Positions 1 to 13,500 of a stretch of DNA of 64,000 nucleotides are shown here, one piece after another; the stretch's first letter is position 1; every line of letters starts with the position of its first letter. Source of the DNA: Membranipora membranacea (Eukaryota; Bryozoa; Gymnolaemata; Cheilostomatida; Membraniporidae). The stretch lies in the NCBI GenBank assembly GCA_914767715.1, contig OU612067.1, forward strand, positions 26,384,162 to 26,448,161, read 5' to 3'. The notes beneath the pieces were generated by a model. It was not told where the DNA came from, ran no database searches, and saw nothing but the letters and a program-made list of their open reading frames with translations. A program made the position numbers and the translations under genes.

Positions 1-155
1 AATGAAGTCATAGGAATGTAATGTACTACTATCACGCAGCAGAGCATGATTCTTTAAAAATGGGGTTCTACGTTTCTGAAAATCCCTATGACAACATCGT
101 AACTATCAGACATGTTGAAATATAACAAAAATATTACGCCAGAGTAAGAGCTCAC
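1..155. other. TRAPPC10 intron up to the window edge
   Basis: After the donor at 155/154 on the minus strand no further TRAPPC10 coding sequence is visible, so the final exon or exons lie outside the window. Nothing else was recognised here. Confidence 0.6.
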
Positions 156-3100
156 CTGCTTTGGCTCCACTTATTGCCCAGTTACGATCTGTAATTATCT
201 CATAAGAAACCTTCAGGTGGTCTTCACCTTCACCTGCAGTAAGGTCAAGGTCATTGCTGGCACTGAGCTCTACAATCATTTCACATTCACACAGTGCCTG
301 CCATGTGTTAGAGATCGAGGGAGAGGATATACTGCAGCTCTCTTGAGAAGGAGACAGGAAATACTCATGAGAGGACTGCCGGGACAAGGATAGAGGAGAC
401 ATTGGTATCCCAGATTTGATGAAGCGTGTCATGATCAGCTGTGTCTAAAAAGTACAAAACAATTTAGTGTGAATGAAATAATGAGCACCTTTTTTGGTCA
501 GTATGATCTATAATGAAATATTGTTGAACTATTTTATTCGTTGTATATCACAGCACACAATATTTCAAAAAGGGTCAACTGAACCAATTCAAAATATGCA
601 ACCAAAGACATTTATACTCATCATCATCATAGAGGCCAGAAGTCATCGTTTTGTTCATTGCTGTGATGACGATAGAGGTATAAGAATTTACAAACCTTGA
701 TGATATTTATAGATATATCAGTAGTGAATATACACAGATCATCATCATCAGTATCCTTATCTGATTTATCATCTGTATACTCAGTGAACGAGACAGCAAA
801 AGAACACCTCATTGAGTCATAACTTGTTGAGTTATCTTCTCCTAACTCTAGTCTCCATAAAAATGTCAATGATGAGCGATTGGACAGTTTCTGAATACGA
901 AACAGATAAAAAACAGAGGACTAAAGATGCGATAGCACGATGCTGTATAAAAATCAGATGCACTGAACACATGGTGGTGGTGGTGGTATTTCTGTGTTTC
1001 CACCAGAAGACAATGATTTTGAACAAGTGGAACATGATTCATGAGCTGCAGAGAATAACCATTTTCATACATATTCCATGACTGCTATTGTTATATAATC
1101 CTTACCCACAAATTCTGAGATTGATTGAGGCTTGTGAATTTAGTCCTATCTCCATCAGCGGATTTATCTCTTATTTGAAGGTTAGGATTAGAGATTTTAA
1201 GCAGTCGATCAGGAACCAATGAGAAAAGTGAGATCTGAACCAGCTTCCTACATTAGATAAATAAATCAAAACGGTTATTTTTATCCTCAAAACAGCATTC
1301 AGAAGCTGACAAACTCACCTTGGTCATAACATTCATGGAGAAGCATAACATACAGATAACACATGCATAATACATATGCATTTACATATCTATACGTATT
1401 TCAACAATGCAAATGTTATTTTTTCATAGTGTAGCATCGCCATTATGCATGAAGCTTAATAATCAATTCTACAAATAATATTATATTATATCAAATTAGA
1501 GTCTTACTGTTGTCTGGCGGTATGTAGTTTACTCTTAATCTCTACAGGACACTGACAGTCTATACTCTGTGTGACTGTGTACTCATCTTCTGTGTCTGCT
1601 CCGAATATTACCTCTATCTGTAAATCAACATACATTCAGTTAAGTATGTCGCTATTGTGACTAGGGACCTTAGCGGTAAAAATAAACTGGATATCTATCT
1701 ATCTATCTATCTATGTCAAAGAATTAGTTTAATTACTCAGCCTATTAGTTGTATATTTCTATACAACTACTACTACTGCTGCTACTCCTACAAATGACCA
1801 GTAAGGAGATAGAAATCAACATCGATCATTATGTATGATTTTAAGGCAACAGTGATCAACATATATTTTCCCTAATTACAAATGTTTGTAAAAAATTGAC
1901 TATATTCTTTTCGAGGTTCCCCAATCTACATACTCGAAGAAGTATACACACAAAACGAATATGACTAGACTATTGATACAGTTTTCATAAACACATACTG
2001 GAATGGTCTGAGACCCTGGGCTGATGGTTTTGTTCTCAGTTTTCAGTGAGAACTCCTGTATATCCTCAGCAGACTGGAATGGAATAGACAGAGAAGCCTC
2101 TGTACAATGAAGGCTTGGTGGTTCTGTAAAATGACTGTCTGTTATACACATCGGTATCGTGTTTCTCAGTCCTTTAAAACGTGTTCCAGCACCTGTAACG
2201 TGTAACGGGAAAAGGAACTGGTTGAAGTAGAGAATTCCTAAACCTGTTCGCTGAGTGATATAACAGTACTTTTAAATGGTTAGAGTGAGACGTTTTCAAT
2301 GGAAATTTGCTTCAGCACGACAAATTTAACCCATAAACCCCACCTATAACTTATGTAGCAGAGTAGAGTCCTATCAGTAAAAAAGGAAGTATCGAAACTG
2401 TACTCAATGATTAAAAATCCATTAAACAAAAGTTCAGCAGGTTAAATAATAACAGGCCGCCACAGGGAGGAGTCTCAGGCAGTTAGCGAACGGGGATAAT
2501 ATACTTACCACTATTTATAGTAACTTGAGGTGGGTGTTTTCCTTTGATGGTATATTTACAAGCCTCAGCCTGTACAAATAGATCTATGTGCTGTCTCTGT
2601 ATTCTAATCTGATGTACCTCAAAATCTCCCACCTCACAATCCTACAAATCATGAGTAACTTGTAAAGACTCATATTCTGACATAATGGGATTGGATTATT
2701 CAAAGCGTAATTGAAGAAATATTGGTAAACACATACTTCCTAGAGCATAACACTACTTTTTGTTCAAATTTTGGATACATTGGTTGGATGGAATTGGAGG
2801 TTACTTATATCATACAGGTGCGAGGGCTTTCAAGGAAAACCAATTTTAGCTCAGAGGCAACAGCCATATGAAGGTACCACTGTTTGAAATGCTTTAATCA
2901 GTGGAAGAAAATAAGATTCACCCTTTGGGACCTTTTACCATCTATTATAACTATTTGAGCATACCTCCAATGTAAACACCAAACGATTCTGACCAGAGTT
3001 TATTTCTCCAGACCCGAGAGATGAAGAGAATTCTTTTTCCTCCTGACCGAGCTCCACTGTGTTCTTACTCAGATTTCTTATCATCTGACCTGATCAATCA

Positions 3101-6100
3101 GAGAAATTCATTAAAATACATACAAGGTTCAGCAGGATGTGAAAAACTGTATCATTGAGGAGTTTACCATGGGTCATTGAAAAGTGCAGACAACTTCGAT
3201 TTTTTAAACAGGTAATTGAATATAAATGATTCAGTGATTGCAATATGCTGATGCTTTGACCTAGACACCCTGTGTTGTAGCTTACTATAAAGAGTGGTCA
3301 GTCATAGAAGTGGCATGCAGCTACAGGGGCTGGCTTGAGAACTCTTGGTTTCCCATTAGCATTGCAAATTGAACCACGGCAATATTTGGGTGTAACATAT
3401 ATTTATCGAAATGGATTGAGATTTGTTTTGCAAATCCATGTTGAGGTAAAGCCCCGCCTTGGTCGAAACAACCTACTCAGCTACACCCACCTGTATTCAG
3501 TGAATCTTTGAGGCTAAGCAATGTGTGTGTATTATCACAAGTGAGACCACAGGCTATTTCTCCTTTATCATTAGTATCACAGTAAGCTAACAGTGGGACG
3601 TCGGGAACAATTCGATCTATCAAATATGAGAATAAGAGATCAGAGCATTGTAATAATGTTGTTGTAGCTGGTTGGAACACTCGTATATGAGTCATGATTT
3701 CAATAAAGAAATAACAAAAAAATAATGAGAGAATTTATATTCAACTAATATACCATTGTTGAAATTTATCGAAATGGTCGGCCAATGGGTTAACAGGAAA
3801 ATTCAGCAAATTTATGATCTTTTTTTATAATCAGTATTTATTGAGCCACTGTGAACTCACTATTAAGAAGATCGTGATCAAGTGATTCAGAAATATACAC
3901 TAGTGTTGGAGACTTTCTTGAAAAGTTTTCAGGATATAATATGATGATAATTATAATAGATAATATAATAATTATCATCCTTGATATCGAAGTTCTACAT
4001 TATCCGCAATCAACCACCAGATCAGATAGGAACTCGTTACTTACTCTACACATCAGGACTTACCTCTTCTTGATTTAGGTCTTAGTTTCCTCTTCTCACT
4101 GCCGTTCTGTTCCTGTACAGGACGTATTAGAGCGGTGATAGAATCAAAACTCATCACACCGGGTAGTCTGGAGTTCATACTGAGAGTAAGGCTGGCTGTG
4201 TTTGTGTGTAGGTTGTGCTTCACAGAGAGGGAGGGTGTGGTTATAGCGTAGTCTTCTACTATAACAACCGGATCTGTAAGACACGCCAGGGAGTGTTTGT
4301 TTTATAATCTCACCATAGAGTTGTTACATATAATATTATTATAATATAATTGATAACATAATAAATAATACATAATATAATGTTATTGTATTTTTGTATA
4401 TAATAACGAACGCTATGATTATCGCAGAATTATGAACTTTTTTAAAAGACTTGCTTTATAAAGTCTATGATTGTTTGGATGAATTCTGGTGGTCTTTCAG
4501 TTGAAAAAGTACCAAGTTGCTGTAAGATATACTCTTACTGAGATGAGCAGAGAGATTGCCAGGGGTCTCTTTTCCGAATTGAAAATCGCTCACTACATGA
4601 TGAACTATACATCATCTGTATGAACGCATTTGCCTAATTGAAAGACTACAAGAGATTGGATTTTGAGCTAAGTTGCGAGGATTTTGCTAACTGAAAGATT
4701 CTTTGGGTACCTCTGTCCAGCAGAGCAATATGAGAGTCTCAAGTTGGTATACAGACACACCTCTATATAATCACTTTTTAAAGACTCATTATTATAAATC
4801 TGAGATCTAGTAAAAGAAAAAATTAATACTTGCATGGTTGAATTCTGGGAATCCCTTCCAGCACATACAGACAACCTTTAGTTAGTTACAAATGGTTATC
4901 CCTTTGAGATGAATACATACCATCATTTATAGAGGAGAGCTCAAACTCTGTTATCTTCTGATAATATTCCTGCCTCTTCTCCAGAGAAGCTTCTTTATGT
5001 GACGCTATCTTCATACAGCCTCTCAAGTATGACGCTGTGTTCCCTAAATCATGAGAAAAAGACGGTCGATCTCAAACTGAGTCTTGACTGTGAGAAACCT
5101 CGGGGCTTTCTTGGGTTTCGGCTTTTCAGTGATTCGCTGATTAATAAATATTATTATAAAGAGTGCATAATAATGCGCAATGTCGAAATCTATTTGTTCT
5201 GAGTTGGAGCTACCCTCCAATGCTACGCAGAGACAACATTGGTGTATAACTGTACATTATATGAGAATGATACGTAAAATCATAAGTTGTATATAAAGAT
5301 ATAGTTCTCTGTTAGTTAGATCACTTCTAGCCACCAGTTGATTAAAATCAAGAATGGAAATCCGAGCCTAATGATTGTGTATTGATGTACAATATATCAT
5401 GAAAACAGGGCACCCAACTCAATAGCTTGTGTCTCTGTATTCTTTGTGTCCGGATTCATAATCAAGGGTTACAAAGGACGCTAGGTAGGCAGCTTCCTGA
5501 CTGAACAGGGCCATTACTACCAATGAACATGGAGCCTGAGCGAGAATAATTGTTTTGATGCCAGGCTAGATACCATATTAAGTCCTCTCACCTATCATAT
5601 GCTCACACTGAGCGAGTTGTTCCCATGTATCCAGTTCCAGTTTAGTCCACTGATCATTAGCAAACAGCTGTAGACAGTTGAGGAGGAAAGCCTGAGCTTG
5701 CTGTGGTTTGTTTGAGGACCTGCAATCACAGAAGATGAATTCAAACACAGTTAAATGTAGATGTACACTTATGTTAATGGGTATGCACTCATATCTTTAC
5801 CCTGAATGCCTGTCGTCTGTGACATTGTTGAAAACTGTTAATGTTGCCTTTTATCTGGTATGAACACTTTTTGCAAGCTGTTATATTTCATATTTCCTTT
5901 CCTTGTTTCATTACCATACTTGTAGTGGCATTCTTTTATGAGGTTGGTTGATGGTGGAATGTCATTACCAAGAGCTCATGCCGAGTTCAAGCTCTCAAAC
6001 TCAATAATTGCTGAATGATTTTGGGCTGCCAACTGACTTAACACGAGCTAGCATAATCTCATACTGATCAAGTGTAAAACAAGATCAACAAGATTAACAC

Positions 6101-7512
6101 CTGATAAATTTAATATAAGACTCACATATAGAACTTAGCAAGTTGTTGACCGAGTACTTTAGCCATCCTTGTATGACCGATGTACTTAAGTGTACTAAGA
6201 GTCAACTCAGTCAGCTCTACATAGTAATCACAGAACGCATCACTAGAGGATAGAACTCTCTTCAGCTTGTCTCGGGGCTTCATGTCTATACAAAGATAAA
6301 GTTTCAAAGAGGTTGTTACGCAAGCGTGAGACAATATATTGTGAGGGTAGCCCTTTCTGAAAACATTCACGTGACAAAAAAAGTTGAAGATTAAAGACAG
6401 GGAAATGCTCCAATTAGGTTGATGTACGATCATCATCAACAACTATGTCTTTTAGAATATGGAAAGCTACAAAATTATTAGAGAGGTCATTGTTGAGTCA
6501 AGACAATGAGAAAAAGGAGGAATAGTCATATAAGACAATGTCACAGTGCTCATATAAAAAAATATTGTTGAATTAAATCAAACAGGGAAGGAACAGTAAT
6601 GATGAGTTTGATATCAACATTTGAATGATGTTGATCATAATAATATACTGAGCTCCTAACTTACCAGTCTGTGAGCCTGACAAGGCGCCATCACCACCGT
6701 CCCCACCACTTGATGATATACCAGATATGAGCTGAACTACAGAATGAAGCTCCTCAGATGATGGTGTAGATCCAGGAGTTAACCCACACAGTGTGCCTAA
6801 TTTATGTGTCTGAAAGTAAAGAGACAATGACAAGTCCAAGTCTGATTCAGTTTGCCTGAATTGGGAGTTGCTTCCCCTCCATTGACAAGCCGCAGGCCGT
6901 TTTTGCCTGTGGCTTATCAGTGGCGAGAGAACAACTCGTATGTAGGCAAACTGGATCAGGTATGACTTTATGTTACCCAACGAGTATAAAAAAGTAAAGT
7001 TTACGCCTAAGAATGCAGAAAGTTGGAAGACTGCATTCTATGGTTGCACTCATAGCTGCTCCGATTGAGAGAAAGGGATTTTATTACTACGGCCCCAAAA
7101 AATCACCTCGTGGGCATGACAACAGCACATGTGGCTAGTGAATTGACTGGTTTTAAGGAAAAAGGGATTTCCTTCAAATTATCTAATTCTAGATCAGATT
7201 CAATATTTCATTACCAGTTCATTGCCCTGTTTTAAATTTGTATCATATAATCTTAGCATTCTTGTCTCAAAGTTTTTACATGATAACGATAACTGACGTT
7301 TCTCTAGTTTTAGTGCTCCAACAATGCCCAGATTGCAGATGTTGTTGATAATGAAATGCCAATATTATTGACATTTCATTAACAACAACATTCCCACTGT
7401 GGGAATGTGGTTGATAATGAAATCCTACTACCAACAACATGGGAAACTTTTGACCACAAAATCTGACGACACCCAATTTTCTGTCGACATGGTGTTCTGA
7501 TCTCTTTGGCAA

Positions 7513-7553
<41 letters not shown>

Positions 7554-10500
7554 CTCATCACTCACCACAGACTGGAGACATGTCCATAGCTGAGATGTAT
7601 AAATAGAGTAGACCTCCATACCTAGAGTATCCTTAAAAGGCTCACAGACTGATAATAACTCCTTACATGTCAGGAAAACCCAACACGATACAGCACCAGG
7701 AGGCATAATCACCTGTAGGGTAAAATCAAATCGATTGATTGCACAGGAATAATGTTAGTAGTGTACCCACCATGGATAATTGTGAATTTCATGGGATTCG
7801 TTTGTGATAAAGTTGGCATGGACACTGGAGATAGGCACAACTTTGGAAGCGTATTGCTGAAATTTTTTGAAAAGTTTTAATAGAAAATTTTTGAAAAAAC
7901 AGAAATTTGGTAAAAGATAGAATAAATTACGTATTGAACAGTCCTGGAGCATATTCAGATTGAACAGTCCTGGAGCATATTCAGATTGAACAGTACTGGA
8001 GCATATTCAGATTGAACAGTCCTGGAGCATATTCAGATTGAACAGTCCTGGAGCAGATTCAGATTGAACAGTCCTGGAGCATATTCAGATTGAACAGTCC
8101 TGGAGCATATTCAGATTGAACAGTACTGGAGCATATTCAGATTGAACAGTACTGGAGCATATTCAGGTTGAACAGTCCTGGAGCATTTTCAGGTTGAACA
8201 GTACTGGAGCATATTCAGATTGAACAGTACTGGAGCATATTCAGATTGAACAGTCCTGGAGCATATTCAGATTGAACAGTCCTGGAGCATATTCAGATTG
8301 AACAGTACTGGAGCATATTCAGATTGAACAGTCCTGGAGCATATTCAGATTGAACAGTCCTGGAGCATATTCAGATTGAACAGTCCTGGAGCATATTCAG
8401 ATTGAACAGTCCTGGAGCATATTCAGATTGAACAGTACTGGAGCATATTCAGATTGAACAGTACTGGAGCATATTCAGATTGAACAGTCCTGGAGCATAT
8501 TCAGGTTGAACAGTCCTGGAGCATATTCAGATTGAACAGTCCTGGAGCATATTCAGATTGAACAGTCCTGGAGCATATTCAGATCGAGCAAAAAATCTTT
8601 ATTTTGTGATCAGTTACAAATCAGTTCATATGCCATACACTTCATAGTTGCCTTCTATCATCAGTGTTGTTGTGATGTGTTTTAGAGATCTGATCATTGA
8701 GACCTATATCTCATCAATTGCAGATTTTGCCATGAGCCAAGCCAGTTTAATGCATACCCGCTAACAATTTTGTTCATGGTGAATAATTGTTTATGGGAGT
8801 TTTTTATTACAGCAGGTTTTTTGTTATAATATTAAGCAGGTTCTGTTGCTGCCCTCAAAGAAACACCAATACTGCTACCATGATGTCTGGTCAACAAGAC
8901 CCACTAATCTTATCTACAGGGTAGTCCAATTATTGGTGTGGGGAACCTATTGGGAACGTTAGGGCAATATTAACACTACAAGGGAAACATGGAGTATCAT
9001 GGTGTGGGGAACCTATTGGGAACGTTAGGGCGAGATTAACACTACAAGGGAAACATGGAGTATCATGGTGTGGGGAACTTATCGGGAATGTTAGGGCAAT
9101 ATTAACATTGCAAGGGAAACATGGAGTATCATGGTGTGGGGAACCTATTGGGTATGTTAGGGCAAGATTAACACTGCAAGGGAAACATGGAGTATCGTGA
9201 TGTGGGGAACCTATTGGGTATGTTAGGACAAGATTAACACTGCAAGGGAAACATGGAGTATCATGGTGTGGGGAACCTATTGGGTATGTTAGGGCAAGAT
9301 TAACACTGCAAGGGAAACATGGAGTATCATGGTGTGGGGAACCTATCGGGAACGTTAGGGCAATATTAACACTACAAGGGAAACATGGAGTATCACACAG
9401 TAAATTATAATTTTAGCGGACTCATGGTGTATAGTTTGTTAAAGTAAGTGCCTCTGACCGGTTGGATGTGCTAGTTGCAAATTATATGTCATGGCAAAAC
9501 ACTTTCCATAGTGCCTTAGGGGCATGCAATTACGCATGAATGCAGGACGACCCAGCTTATAATGGTTCTACTGTGTACAAAGTATCAGGCATTGCACATG
9601 CAACGAGTGATTCAATAAACAAAATGTTTGACTACCACAAAACAATCTAAAAAATGCTGTAGAAATTCTGAAGTTTATCTTTCTGTAAGTCATTTCAGTA
9701 ACACCATAGATTATCATGTCATTTGACCAAACAGGAAACACTGTGTAATACGGCGGCTATGTTACTATCTCTATAACAATGACAGGGGTGGGGAGAGCAC
9801 ATTACCTTACTAAACATCAACTGTAAAACAACATAAAAACAAGACAAGAATTATTAATATAAGGGAAAAGGACATGGTAGGTTTATCTTAGCTTTGGAAG
9901 GATTTTGTATTTTGGTGGGAAACGGAGGGCGTAAAAGCCTTTAACCACCTTGGAGCAAACATAAAAGCCTCCTAGAGCTAGATATACCCCACATTGCCTT
10001 ATGGTGATAGAGGAATGCCATCACAGCCACACAACAACGCCCAGCTAAGGGGCACGAACCAAGGTGAATTTATATTGAAGGGTAAAATAGGATCAAAGTT
10101 AGTTATATATTATAGTTTGGTTACTTGGCAGGTGAGACAAATTGTTGTGATAGCTGGTCTTGGTAGCCAAAGAATGTTAATTTTTTATTCACGATAGCTA
10201 TTATTCATAATGATAGAGCTATTAATGTAGAGATCCCACTATTTGACAACTTGGCAATAAAAAGACTTACCTCCAGTAGCCTCAGCTCATGGATAGTGTT
10301 ATGTACAAATTTGATGGACCTGTTAGTTAACTCCGCAGGCCTCTCTAGCTTAACTAGCAGGTTACACTGTCTACTGAACATGTAATTTCTCAGATCTATG
10401 CAAGAATAAAGACACAATAATATTCAAGATTCCAAGATGACTTACATAGATTAAGAGACTAATCACATTGCAGGGAAATCACTCAACTTAGGGAGGTTGA

Positions 10501-13500
10501 GATGATTTTTATCATATACAATGTACCTTAGTTGGCCGCCAGATTGGACTAAGCATGGGAAGTTCCATTTGGTTTCCCATCAGAAACACTTTGCTCGATT
10601 TAGGTAACGAGTTAAACTCCTTGTTTAAGACAAGTAGACTGTTCTCACAAGTGAGCAATTTGTAAGACACATTACAGACCAAATGAACATACCTAGCAAG
10701 CTTGGTTTTCCCTCGCTGATAAGCATTCTCCTGTACATATTAACATCTGTAGACATGGAAACTCCCTCCCATCCACTAGACAGCTCACTGTATGGTACCA
10801 GCCAAGCAGCTTTAGCTACAACCAATCGAGATATCTATAACTCTGACTAGATCTGAGGGTATTAAAAGCTCTGAGATAGAATTATTACTTTATTTTCGGT
10901 AAATATTGACAATATTAAGTGGACCCATCAAACAATCATAGATTCGATGTCTCGATGTATTGATGTCTCGATGTCTCGATGTCTCGATGTATTGAAAGTA
11001 TGTATGACGCCGAGTATGGTATACTCAAATGTAACGTAATTTTAAGGCTATCAAATTAGCCAGCCTTCTTCGAGTCAAGGTATTTTACACATGAGTAGCA
11101 TCATGAGAAATAAATGAGCTGGCTACTAGTACACATAACCTTAGTACTACCTACTTAAGGTAGCGAGAATGGAAATATTCACAACTAAAGGGTATCTTAC
11201 CACCAACAGAATGATTGACAATGAACTGAGCAAATAAAGCATCCAGTTCATCATACTGTACGAGCGAGTCCTCATAGAGCTCAATAGAAGTGTAAAACGA
11301 TGCCAGAGATTCCTAAAAGTACAGAAAATGAAGCAACACAGGTCATCGAGGATGACAGGACTTTCGGCTTTGGCACAAAATAAAAGGAGTGAAAACATAA
11401 TCCTAAGGCATTTAGATTTTACTTTGGGGCAAAATCTATGTATTCAAACCAATTGAGCAACTGACATGTAGTGTTTCTAAGAGCCACCACCTGATAATGA
11501 AGTTTATCAATGGATAACTGATATCTAGAATATAGATCAATTCATATAAGCACATCTCAATTGTAGAATGTTCTATCATGTATCATCGAAGCTACCCATA
11601 TGTTTAGATATGTCTGGAGAATATAACTACCCTCTATAAACAAGACAACAGCAACAAATGCCATTCATCAAATTGAGAATCAATTGTTAGCACCATATCT
11701 GTACAATCTTATTAAAATTATAAGTGGAAAAGACTTTACCTGTAGCGTGAAGTATTTAGTAAAAGTCCAGTCAGGTTCTGTTCTCCTCTCACGCTCCTGT
11801 CTCATAGCGTCCTCAAACTTAGAGATTATTCTACTGAATGAATTTAACATCAGGTTCTTAATCCGAGATACAACATTAGTCCAAGCCTCGGTCCTCAGGT
11901 CATTACGGAATGGCTCTTGGAAAAGTATGCACCTAATAAATATATTATACATGGTATAAAAATGGGGCTTAGCACCAACTCAAAGAGAAATGTAAGTATC
12001 ATTAGTGGCTGAACATGAAGTTGCACAAGCTAATGATTTTGGAGCACTTCAGCCCTTTATTGAAGAATGAACTTACTTGCTGAACTTTTGTGCGCAATAT
12101 AATATTGGTACTAATATCATGTACTATGACAGCTACTATGGCATTTTCAGTTATACATCAGATACAGTTACTATATAGACAGACTTTTTATTAGTAATGC
12201 TGACAGGGCGTGCCAAGTGTTCGAATTCCGTTCTCTTATATCATAGTCGATCACTGTTACCGATTGCATTATTCCATTTGATGAACCTTATTTCATACCA
12301 AGTCGGCTATTGAAATCTACAATGAGAAGACAACTTTACACAAAACGAACCTGTTAGAGCTGCGAGAGCCAAACTCGCTCTTGACTTTATCATAGACTGA
12401 GGTTCTCAGTATTTTGCTCTTGACTTGGTTTTCAGTATGGACCACCACTATAATAAGCCATTCCTGTATGGAGAGAGCTTTGAGAGAAGACTGCCACATA
12501 AACAAGTCATCTCTCACCTTCTTCCTATATGTGTCTATATCCTGCAGAAACAGAATAAAGTTAGAGATGAATATTCTGACTGGAGTCTAAAGACCATAGA
12601 AGTCATAGAAGAAGCCTATGTTTGGGTGACTTTGATGATTCAACACTGCAGGTTACGATAGGGAGTGTCACTCAAACTTCAAAAAATCTTCTTTGATCGC
12701 ATACGCCTACATTTGGCATTCATACAGAGTGTACAGATCCCCCAACCCTCTCCAAGTACTATGCTATCCTACATTCTGATAGCCAGTTTTGAAAACAATC
12801 AAAGTGAACAACCATCATTCACAAGCTTACACAGTCAATCCAGTAGAGATGTAGAACTGGATCCTTCAGCAGTCTGTTCTCATCAAATTTACGCGGTAGT
12901 TGATGTACGTCAAAAGGTACAAAGTTACCACATAGCCGAACCTTTTTCACAGGCCTCCCATATGATCTGTAAACATATAATGGACTGAGGTTCACCTCAC
13001 ATAATGGAGCTGATTCAGGAGGACTTAACAGAGAAGGTCATGAGTTCAAATCCAAAGGACGGCTCTTTTTAATTCATCGGACACAAGGTTCATAAATAAG
13101 TTTTGATCTTTGTGAAAAGCATTTAAAATTTAATAGCATCTCATAATGCTCATTAAACCACATTACCTCTGCCAATCTGTTTTCTGTAAAGGTAAAGCCT
13201 CGGCCAACAGAGGGCGTACTGTGGCAAATGTGCTCTGATTACCTCCACCTGTAAGAAAAAGTCTCACATGACCACCAGTATTATACAGCGTATGTTTAAC
13301 ATACGGAATGCATCAACTTCTGAATACAAGTCGCACGAGGCGGCAGTAGATTTCACATAACATGTCTCACAAAATTTACAATTGCGCAGATGACGATTTA
13401 AATTCACGCATGGATTGTGCACAGTAAAAAAAATGATGAGATCACATGTACGGTTGTAGGTAGATCATAAAGCATAAGCGGTGCGGGCTGGTTAATAGCC

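Noticed and set aside
1000-1072. Histidine-run frame (YHHHHHH) as a protein feature
   Set aside because: It lies in a TRAPPC10 intron between the exons at 1106 and 890 and has no homology.
7933-8582. CRISPR-like array
   Set aside because: The 26-bp units are contiguous with no unique spacers, in an intron of an animal gene; it is a minisatellite.
12665-12988. 107-aa plus-strand frame
   Set aside because: It is antisense to the TRAPPC10 exon at 12831-12966, which has clear homology and splice sites.
13020-13075. tRNA gene or SINE signalled by a B-box-like GTTCAAATCC
   Set aside because: No matching A box, cloverleaf or tail could be made out.
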